From: Candidatus Caldarchaeum sp.
GTDB lineage: Archaea > Thermoproteota > Nitrososphaeria_A > Caldarchaeales > Caldarchaeaceae
Length of the DNA stretch: 13,324 nt
Reading direction: 5' to 3'
NCBI GenBank assembly: GCA_025058435.1
Contig: JANXEM010000005.1
Span: forward strand, 1-13,324
Shown here piece after piece: positions 1 through 5,081 of this stretch. How positions within the stretch are numbered: the stretch's first letter is position 1; every line of letters starts with the position of its first letter. Position numbers and translations under genes: made by a program. The notes under the pieces were generated by a model. It had not been told where the DNA came from. It ran no database searches and saw nothing but the letters and a program-made list of their open reading frames with translations.

Positions 1-1
1 C

Positions 2-517
2 GGTTACGAGCCTCCGATAACCATCCCCGGCGAAAGAGTTCTTCCCGACTTCACCCTCACCGACCAAAACGGTAGGCCATTCAGCCTTTCGAGCGTGAAA
101 GGAAAAGCGGTTCTCATGTATTTCGGTTACACAAACTGCCCTGATGTGTGTCCCTTGGTTTTAAGCAAAGTGGGAAAAGTGATTAGAGAACTGGGTGACA
201 GAGGCGACGGTTTAGCGGTCATTTTCGTCACAGTCGACCCAGAAAGAGACACGCCAGAAGCCTTGAAACGCTACGTTTCATACTATTCGCCCAAAATCAT
301 CGCCTTGACGGGCACTCCCGCGGAAATCGAAAAAGTCATGACTTTCTACAACGTCTACGCCAAAAAACATCCACCCGACGAAAAAGGAAACTACATCGTC
401 GACCATTACGCTTTGGTTTTGGGCGCCGACAAAAACCACGTACTAAGAACTGCTTTGACGCCCGACGCGTCTCCCGAAGACTACCGTAAAACAGTTGATT
501 GGCTTCTGAAAAAATGA
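2..517 (+). CDS. Sco1/SenC/PrrC-family copper chaperone, 5' partial
   Basis: The reading frame is open from base 2, so the N-terminus (normally a membrane anchor or signal peptide) lies outside the window; 171 residues are visible. They form a thioredoxin-like Sco domain: an entry strand reading LPDFTLTDQNG at visible residues 14-24, then FGYTNCPDVCP with the CxxxC copper ligands at Cys46 and Cys50, VTVDPERDTPE at 77-87, and the third copper ligand His135 in VDHYALV. All three metal ligands are intact. Sco proteins deliver copper to, or reduce, the CuA site of cytochrome c oxidase on the outer face of the membrane. The stop overlaps the next start (ATGA, 514-517), so the two genes are very likely co-translated. 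The family call is firm; the exact partner oxidase is not visible here. Confidence 0.93.
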   Translation, partial: GYEPPITIPGERVLPDFTLTDQNGRPFSLSSVKGKAVLMYFGYTNCPDVCPLVLSKVGKVIRELGDRGDGLAVIFVTVDPERDTPEALKRYVSYYSPKIIALTGTPAEIEKVMTFYNVYAKKHPPDEKGNYIVDHYALVLGADKNHVLRTALTPDASPEDYRKTVDWLLKK

Positions 518-1053
518 AAGACAGAACACTAATTCTGTCGACAGCCGCGTCATCGACGGCCTACTACCTCTTCTACCTCTTCTTCACGGGAGCCGCCCAG
601 ATATTCCAGACTCCAAGGCTCGGAATACAGAACATATCCATCATCTTCTCGACGGTGGAAACACAGCTCTACACAGGGCCTCTGATCCAAATCGTAGGCG
701 AAGGATTCGTCCTCAACATGAGAATCTATCCGGCGCTGCTCGGCGTGTTGATTTCGCTACTCGTCGGATACAACGCCGGCATTCTTTTCACCCTCTGGCG
801 GAAGGGGCTGCTACGTGTTTGTCTCGTCGGCTCGGCTTGGAGCGGCGTCGGCGGACTTCTCGCCAGCGTCGTAAGCTTCGGATACGTCTGCTGCGGATGG
901 CCCGCATCACTCGCCCTCTTCGGCGTCGGTATCGTCACAGCCCTTAGCCCCTACCTCACAGCCGCCGCAGTCGCCTTGCTCGCCCTAAACGGATACGTCC
1001 TCAACAGAAGGCTCCAAACACTCGAAAAACTAAAAAACATCCAGAAAAGCTGA
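514..1053 (+). CDS. Four-helix membrane protein with vicinal cysteines, partner of Sco
   Basis: I do not recognise a named family. The protein has 179 residues and about four hydrophobic segments, roughly residues 6-28, 71-95, 99-124 and 130-163, with an external-looking loop at about 30-68 and a basic C-terminal tail (RRLQTLEKLKNIQKS). The fourth segment is preceded by YVCCGWP (Cys126-Cys127), a vicinal Cys pair followed by Gly and Pro; this resembles the metal-binding CC of MerT-type transporters, although I claim no homology. I chose the ATG at 514 because it overlaps the Sco stop as ATGA; an in-frame TTG at 499 would lie 15 bases inside sco. Coupling to a copper chaperone suggests a role in copper delivery or oxidase assembly. 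That role is inference from context. Confidence 0.85.
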   Translation: MKDRTLILSTAASSTAYYLFYLFFTGAAQIFQTPRLGIQNISIIFSTVETQLYTGPLIQIVGEGFVLNMRIYPALLGVLISLLVGYNAGILFTLWRKGLLRVCLVGSAWSGVGGLLASVVSFGYVCCGWPASLALFGVGIVTALSPYLTAAAVALLALNGYVLNRRLQTLEKLKNIQKS

Positions 1054-1068
1054 AAAACCGCAGCACAC

Positions 1069-1192
1069 CCCGCGGTAGCTCAGCCTGGTAGAGCGCCCGG
1101 CTGTAGCGGTCAGCCCAAGGCTGTGCCGAACATTCAGCCCGCCAGGCTACATGGAAACCGGGTGGTCGCAGGTTCAAATCCTGCCCGCGGGA
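1069..1192 (+). tRNA. tRNA-Tyr(GTA) with a 50-nt intron
   Basis: The exons are 1069-1106 and 1157-1192, giving a 74-nt mature tRNA without CCA. The acceptor CCCGCGG (1069-1075) pairs with CCGCGGG (1185-1191). The D stem is GCTC/GAGC (1078-1081 with 1091-1094), the anticodon stem CCCGG/CCGGG (1096-1100 with 1158-1162), and the T stem GCAGG/CCTGC (1168-1172 with 1180-1184) around loop TTCAAAT. The anticodon GTA is at 1103-1105, with G37 at 1106 and A38 at 1157. The first pair C1-G72 and discriminator A1192 are the archaeal tyrosine identity elements. The gene starts only 15 bases after the upstream membrane-protein gene; a weak AT-rich stretch at 1028-1040 (AACTAAAAAACAT) could be its TATA box. 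Confidence 0.93.
1107..1156 (+). other. Intron of tRNA-Tyr at canonical position 37/38
   Basis: The boundaries are set by the need for a seven-base anticodon loop CTGTAG/A between perfect stems. A relaxed bulge-helix-bulge can be drawn. The bulge AGC (1105-1107) is cut after G1106 and the bulge AAA (1155-1157) is cut after A1156. The four-pair helix between them (1101-1104 with 1151-1154) contains two G-U pairs. The intron also holds a nine-pair hairpin with one bulged T (1107-1115 with 1119-1128, loop CAA). A competing six-pair helix, TGTAGC (1102-1107) with GCTACA (1146-1151), would cover the anticodon. No protein is encoded. Confidence 0.82.
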
Positions 1193-1203
1193 TTTTCTAC
1201 AGT

Positions 1204-1209
1204 AGGTGA
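1204..1209 (+). promoter_or_regulatory. Ribosome binding site of rio1
   Basis: AGGTGA matches the archaeal 16S 3' end and lies 4 bases before the GTG at 1214; the in-frame TTG at 1211 would leave only one base. It lies 12 bases past the tRNA-Tyr 3' end and therefore decides the rio1 start. Confidence 0.6.
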
Positions 1210-1213
1210 GTTG

Positions 1214-2014
1214 GTGAAGGATGGCGTAGAACGTCTGGAGAAGAGGCTGAGGCAGCGGGAATTCCGGAAAGAGAGGCAGCAAAGGTATTTGGAGAAACGT
1301 TCGGAGCTCGACGAAAGCCTCGAAGAAGTTTTCGACCAGAGAACACTTCTCACGCTCTACGACCTGCTCAACGCGGGTCATTTGCGGGAGGTGATGGGCG
1401 TCATCAGCGCCGGTAAAGAATCACGCGTTTACCACGGAATCACGGACGACGGAGCCGAAGTCGCGGTCAAAATATACCTCATTTCGTCGGCCGAATTCAG
1501 GCGGAACCGGCTCCAGTACGTGGCCGAAGACCCCCGTTTCAAGACAATACCGACCGATTTCAGGAAATTCATCTATCTGTGGGCGAGAAGAGAATATGCG
1601 AACATCGTCGAAGCATTTCAGGCGAACGTCGCCGTCCCCAAACCACACGTCCAGAAGGAAAACGTGTTGGTGATGCAGTTTCTCGGAGAAAACGGCGTCC
1701 GCTATCCGCTCCTCGTCGAAGAAACGTTCGAACCCGACGAGCTGGAAAATATCAGAGAACAGCTGGTCGAAAACATCAGAAAACTTTACCACGGGGCGGA
1801 TATGGTTCACGGCGATTTGAGCGAATACAACGTCGTCGTCGCCAAAAACCTACACGTCTACTTGATTGACATGGCCCAAGCCGTCAAACGAGGCCATCCC
1901 CTCGCCGAAACACTTTTGACCAAAGGAGTGGAAACCCTCTGCAACTTTTTTAATAAACGAGGACTACATTCAGACAGCGAAGACATGGTTCGCGAAATAC
2001 TGGCGGAGAGGTGA
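1214..2014 (+). CDS. rio1: RIO1-type atypical serine/threonine kinase
   Basis: This 266-residue RIO-family kinase/ATPase is, in eukaryotes, a factor for final 40S maturation; the archaeal enzymes are thought to act likewise. After a basic, helical N-terminal stretch (about 1-40) comes the Rio1-type nucleotide loop GVISAGKES at residues 62-70. Lys86 in AVKIY follows. The catalytic loop HGDLSEYN has Asp201 and Asn206, and the metal-binding YLIDMAQ has Asp219. The ISAGKES and DLSEYN signatures separate Rio1 from Rio2 (which also has an N-terminal winged helix, absent here). The frame stays open back to an ATG at 1151, but that lies inside tRNA-Tyr, so GTG 1214 with the AGGTGA site is preferred. 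The next gene, a KH protein, follows 6 bases after the stop: a Rio1-Dim2 pair that makes functional sense. Confidence 0.94.
   Translation: MKDGVERLEKRLRQREFRKERQQRYLEKRSELDESLEEVFDQRTLLTLYDLLNAGHLREVMGVISAGKESRVYHGITDDGAEVAVKIYLISSAEFRRNRLQYVAEDPRFKTIPTDFRKFIYLWARREYANIVEAFQANVAVPKPHVQKENVLVMQFLGENGVRYPLLVEETFEPDELENIREQLVENIRKLYHGADMVHGDLSEYNVVVAKNLHVYLIDMAQAVKRGHPLAETLLTKGVETLCNFFNKRGLHSDSEDMVREILAER
2008..2014 (+). promoter_or_regulatory. Ribosome binding site of the KH-domain gene
   Basis: GAGGTGA, whose last three bases are the rio1 stop codon, lies 6 bases before TTG 2021. It is the strongest Shine-Dalgarno sequence in the window and supports the TTG start; the nearby ATG at 2017 is out of frame and meets a stop after three codons. 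Confidence 0.75.
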
Positions 2015-2020
2015 AAATGT

Positions 2021-2626
2021 TTGTTTGAAGGCCCCCGTTTCCAAAACATAACCCAGTCATCGTTCGTCGTAAACATCCCGAAGGAGCGGGTCGGCGTGCT
2101 AATCGGGGAAGGCGGGTCCGTCAAATCCGAAATAGAGAAGATTCTCGGGGTCGTTCTGCAGGTCGACAGCCGTGAAGGAACCGTTGTGATAAACCTCGCC
2201 AAGCCCGTTGAAGAAGGCGGAGACCCATCGGCGCTTTTCAAAGCACGCGACATCGTGACGGCCATCGGACGTGGATTTCCACCCGAAAAGGCCCTCAAGC
2301 TTGCCCGCGATGGCTACGCGTTGTCGGTCATCGACCTCACCGACGTCGTGGGAAATAACATCAACCATTTGACGAGGGTGAAGGCCCGTGTCATCGGTTC
2401 TCAGGGAAAGACGAGGAAAATCATCGAGGAAACGTGCCATGTGGATGTTTCTGTTTACGGGGACACCGTCGCGATAATCGGGGAATTCGAAGATGTTCGG
2501 GCGGCTGAAGAGGCTGTGACGACCCTCGTCGAAGGCGCTCCACACGGAGCCGTCTACCGGATGGTCAACGAATACGCCCGCCGCCGCAAAACCGGAGGCC
2601 TCTATCCACCGAGAACACCCTACTGA
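2021..2626 (+). CDS. Two-KH-domain RNA-binding protein, archaeal Dim2/Pno1-like
   Basis: The protein has 201 residues and two KH domains. The first, about residues 15-60, has the GxxG loop GEGG at 29-32; the second, about 118-160, has GSQG at 126-129. The middle (about 70-110, IGRGFPPEKALKL and the following segment) is the linker typical of the Pno1/Dim2/Krr1 family. In eukaryotes Dim2/Pno1 binds the 3' end of 18S pre-rRNA with Nob1 during 40S maturation, and the archaeal homologues are expected to bind 16S rRNA precursors. Translation starts at TTG 2021, set by the GAGGTGA site that overlaps the rio1 stop. The C-terminus (NEYARRRKTGGLYPPRTPY) is basic and probably flexible. Its stop lies within the 3' end of the convergent uppP gene (overlap 2620-2626). 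Confidence 0.92.
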   Translation: MFEGPRFQNITQSSFVVNIPKERVGVLIGEGGSVKSEIEKILGVVLQVDSREGTVVINLAKPVEEGGDPSALFKARDIVTAIGRGFPPEKALKLARDGYALSVIDLTDVVGNNINHLTRVKARVIGSQGKTRKIIEETCHVDVSVYGDTVAIIGEFEDVRAAEEAVTTLVEGAPHGAVYRMVNEYARRRKTGGLYPPRTPY

Positions 2627-3417
2627 AGGCCCATCAAAACACCGAGCAGGAAAATCGCTGAACCAAAGGGGACCATCAGCGTCCGGTGGCTGATTTTCGC
2701 GCTGGCGGTCAACAGCAGCTTCATCGTCAGAAGCCCCACGGCAAAGGCCGCGAGGGCCCCGGCAAGCATTTCGGGCGTCAAAGACCAAATTCCAAAGAAA
2801 AGCGGCAGCAGTATTTGCCCCCCCGCCACGACGGGGATGCTCATCAAATAGCTGAGCCGGAAGGCTTTGTGAACGTTCGCGCCGAGGAGCAGAAGCATGG
2901 AAACGGTCACGCCCGACCGGCTGATTCCGGGAATGATGGAAAACCCTTGAACCAAACCCACCAACAACCCTGTTTTCACATCCTCTTCGACGCCGGAACG
3001 CCGTGGCCTACGTGGAATCAGCCCCGTCAAAATGAGGAAAGCTCCGACCGAAGCCGTGAACAACGAATCAGAAACAGCCAACCCCCTCAACATCACCAAA
3101 GCCGGCACCGCCGAAACGACAGAGCCCAAAGCCGTGCATGCAATAAAAAGCAGGAGCTTTCTTTCGGGCCCTTCTTTGACGAACCCCCGTAGGACCAAGG
3201 ACACGTCTTTCCGCAGGTAGACAACGGCGGAGAAGAGCGTTCCGACGTGAAGCCAGATCGCCGACGCCAAAGCAACGTCAAAGACACGGCTAAAGAAAAG
3301 CTTCGACGCGAGCGAAACAAGGCCTTCGCTGCTGACCGGAAGCCATTCCGCGAGCCCCTGCAGAACACCAAGCAAGACGGCTTCGGAAAAATCCACAGCC
3401 ACGTAACGCACAGCCAT
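2620..3417 (-). CDS. uppP: UppP/BacA-family polyprenyl-diphosphate phosphatase
   Basis: This 265-residue polytopic membrane protein is of normal family length. Motif 1 is GVLQGLAEWLPVSSEG at residues 17-32, with the (E/Q)xxxE pair as Gln20 and Glu24. Motif 2 is PGISRSG at 163-169 with the conserved Arg167. The family removes one phosphate from undecaprenyl diphosphate to recycle the carrier. In archaea, whose carriers are dolichol-like, the likely substrate is a dolichyl or other polyprenyl diphosphate released by N-glycosylation; this is inference. The residue after SSEG is Leu33, where bacterial enzymes have a histidine. ATG 3417 is preceded by AAGGTATATA, a weak binding site. The gene overlaps the KH gene tail to tail and is divergent from the BtuF-like gene. 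Confidence 0.92.
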   Translation of the reverse strand: MAVRYVAVDFSEAVLLGVLQGLAEWLPVSSEGLVSLASKLFFSRVFDVALASAIWLHVGTLFSAVVYLRKDVSLVLRGFVKEGPERKLLLFIACTALGSVVSAVPALVMLRGLAVSDSLFTASVGAFLILTGLIPRRPRRSGVEEDVKTGLLVGLVQGFSIIPGISRSGVTVSMLLLLGANVHKAFRLSYLMSIPVVAGGQILLPLFFGIWSLTPEMLAGALAAFAVGLLTMKLLLTASAKISHRTLMVPFGSAIFLLGVLMGLQ

Positions 3418-3472
3418 TATATACCTTTTACAAAAACAACCGATAAATCAAAGAGTTTCTGCGTCATGTTTG
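3418..3472. promoter_or_regulatory. Divergent promoter region, uppP / BtuF-like gene
   Basis: The 55 bases between the two starts are AT-rich. For uppP, minus-strand ATTTATC (3442-3448) lies about 27 bases before the ATG, as expected for a leaderless or nearly leaderless transcript. For the plus-strand gene, TTATATACC (from 3417) or GATAAATC (3442-3449) could serve; the second is the same site read on the other strand. No Shine-Dalgarno sequence precedes ATG 3473, which fits a leaderless start. I assigned these by eye. Confidence 0.45.
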
Positions 3473-4366
3473 ATGCGGGTCGTTTCCCTCGTTCCGAGTG
3501 CGACAGACGTGTTGGTGGAGTTAGGAGCCGTCGACGAGCTGGTTGGAGTAACCTACGCCTGCAAAATCCCCTCTAAACCCGTCGTGGTCAAACCTCTTCT
3601 CAACACGGAAGGCCTCGCGCCCGAAGAAATCGACCGAGCCGTATCCAACGCAAGCAGGACGAACCAGCAGCTCTATCAAATAGACATCGAACGCATCCGC
3701 AGCCTCAACCCAGACATAATCTTCGCCCAAAGCCTATGCGACGTATGCGCCGTCAACGCCGACGAAGTCAACAGAATTTTGAGGAGGTTCGCAACCGTCG
3801 TAACGCTTCATCCCAAAACAGTCGACGAAATCCTCAACGACATCCTCATCATCGGCAGATACGTCGGCCGAAACCAAGAGGCCAACGACTTAGTCGAGAA
3901 GAACATGGAGAAAATCCAGCTTGTCCTGGAATTTTCTGCCGGGCTCGAAAGAATAAGAACGGTTTTCTTTGAATGGCTGCATCCGCCCTTCTGCAGCGGA
4001 CACTGGGTGCCTGAGCTTGTGGAGGTCGCTGGCGGTGTTGATTTGGGTGTAAAGGGGGAGCATTCCCGCCGTGTGAGGCCTGAGCAGGTTGAGGTCTTTG
4101 GTCCCGCGAAGGCGGTTGCGGGCCCGTGTGGCTACGGGTTGGATAAATCTTTCGATGAGCTGGTTGATTTTATGTCCGAGCCGTGGGTGATGCGGCTTCC
4201 GGCCTACCGGCTTCGCGAGTTTTACGCCGTGGACGCCGACACATATTTCAGCCGACATGGACCCCGTATTGGCGACGCCGCCTTAATCCTCGCCGAAATC
4301 ATCCATCCAGAGACCTTCCGAAATCTTGCACCGGAAAAATCCTATAAAAAAATTGAAGAAGGTTAA
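3473..4366 (+). CDS. BtuF-like cobalamin/metal-receptor-fold protein without signal peptide
   Basis: This 297-residue protein belongs to the helical-backbone substrate-binding fold (COG0614-type, TroA-like). It starts directly with the first core strand, MRVVSLVPSATDVLVELG, so it has no signal peptide or lipobox and should be cytoplasmic. It carries marks of the annotated cobalamin-binding subgroup: TYACKIP at 28-34, SLCDVCAV at 87-94 (Cys89, Cys92), FFEWLHPPF at 165-173, CSGHWVPELVEVAGG at 174-188 (Cys174, His177), GPCGYGL at 217-223 and DADTYFSRHGPR at 254-265. No permease or ATPase gene is nearby, so a role in uptake is doubtful and the ligand is unknown. I chose ATG 3473 over the TTG one codon upstream. 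The stop shares TTAA with the convergent cdvB stop. Codon and strand composition changes near 3960. Confidence 0.85.
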   Translation: MRVVSLVPSATDVLVELGAVDELVGVTYACKIPSKPVVVKPLLNTEGLAPEEIDRAVSNASRTNQQLYQIDIERIRSLNPDIIFAQSLCDVCAVNADEVNRILRRFATVVTLHPKTVDEILNDILIIGRYVGRNQEANDLVEKNMEKIQLVLEFSAGLERIRTVFFEWLHPPFCSGHWVPELVEVAGGVDLGVKGEHSRRVRPEQVEVFGPAKAVAGPCGYGLDKSFDELVDFMSEPWVMRLPAYRLREFYAVDADTYFSRHGPRIGDAALILAEIIHPETFRNLAPEKSYKKIEEG

Positions 4367-4983
4367 TCGGCTTTTTCAGCCGCTGTTTCAAGATGTTGGT
4401 ATGTTTCGGGTAGTTCTGGGAAGTTGCTCTTCATCCTCTGTGCAGCCACTTCCGCGGCTTCTTCCATGATTTTCTGGGCTTCTGGGTCGCTGACCGATAC
4501 GTAGACGCTTCCGCCTGTGACGTTGCCTGCTTCGATGATGATGCTTTCGAGCATTTCGTCGACTCTTCTCAAGCTGTGAGCCACTTCTGGAACGATTCCG
4601 GAAATCTCGTGCTGAACTTGCTTGATTATCTGCGTGGCTGGGCCGAGAACATGCATCACGTCGCCGAATTCCTTCACCGTTTCGAGCCTCAAAACCACCT
4701 TGTCGAGCGACATGTGGCTTGCAAGCAACGTCCTCGTCATCTTCCGAAGCTGTGCTATTTCGTTCGCGTAGATGGTTGCTCTCGCCGTGTCCTTCTCCTG
4801 CTCAGCCCTGACACACTGTTCAAAAAGCTCTTTGCCACGGTGTTTCAGCCTTTCGATCGTCCGGTTGAGCTTTTCGTTCTGTATTTTCAGCTGCGTCAGT
4901 ATTTCGAGCATCCGGTCTTGGTAGTTGACTGGCTGGACGTAGGCTGGTCTTTCGATGGGTTCTTTCCTCCAAGGCATCCGCAT
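4363..4983 (-). CDS. cdvB: CdvB-family ESCRT-III (Snf7) protein
   Basis: This 206-residue protein has an almost wholly helical, charged Snf7 core at about residues 20-180. It includes the long first hairpin (LTQLKIQNEKLNRTIERLK, 29-47), RAEQEKDTARATIYANEIAQL (59-79) and later GNVTGGSVYVSVSDPEA (153-169), as in archaeal CdvB paralogues. ESCRT-III proteins polymerise on the membrane to constrict the division neck. Near the C-terminus FPELPE (188-193) resembles the MIM2 motif that binds the MIT domain of the Vps4-like ATPase CdvC. The winged helix of Sulfolobus CdvB, which binds CdvA, is absent, so this looks more like a CdvB1/B2-type subunit. GAGGTAGG sits about 5 bases before ATG 4983; a second ATG is two codons on. 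The gene lies 98 bases downstream of cdc48 with its own TATA-like site; neither cdvA nor cdvC is in the window. Confidence 0.88.
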   Translation of the reverse strand: MRMPWRKEPIERPAYVQPVNYQDRMLEILTQLKIQNEKLNRTIERLKHRGKELFEQCVRAEQEKDTARATIYANEIAQLRKMTRTLLASHMSLDKVVLRLETVKEFGDVMHVLGPATQIIKQVQHEISGIVPEVAHSLRRVDEMLESIIIEAGNVTGGSVYVSVSDPEAQKIMEEAAEVAAQRMKSNFPELPETYQHLETAAEKAD

Positions 4984-5017
4984 TTTTCCTACCTCGAATC
5001 TGAGGCCTCGCGTCGGC

Positions 5018-5026
5018 GTATTTATC
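5018..5026 (-). promoter_or_regulatory. Putative TATA box of cdvB
   Basis: Minus-strand GATAAATAC lies in the 98-base gap after cdc48, about 35-43 bases before the cdvB ATG. This places a start site near 4996, with a short leader that still contains the GAGGTAGG binding site. It suggests cdvB can be transcribed separately from cdc48. Confidence 0.42.
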
Positions 5027-5081
5027 GCTTGACCATTTTGAACGGTGAGAAGACTATTTCCGTTATACCCCAGTAGTTTGG

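Noticed and set aside
499..513. TTG start for the membrane protein upstream of ATG 514
   Set aside because: ATG 514 gives the classic ATGA coupling with the sco stop; the TTG adds five residues of no evident use.
1151..1213. N-terminal extension of rio1 from ATG 1151
   Set aside because: It lies inside the tRNA-Tyr intron and 3' exon; the GTG at 1214 has a proper binding site and the kinase does not need the extra residues.
2099..2788. 229-residue open frame on the minus strand opposite the KH gene
   Set aside because: It is antisense to a firmly identified gene, runs into uppP, and has no recognisable domain; a shadow frame.
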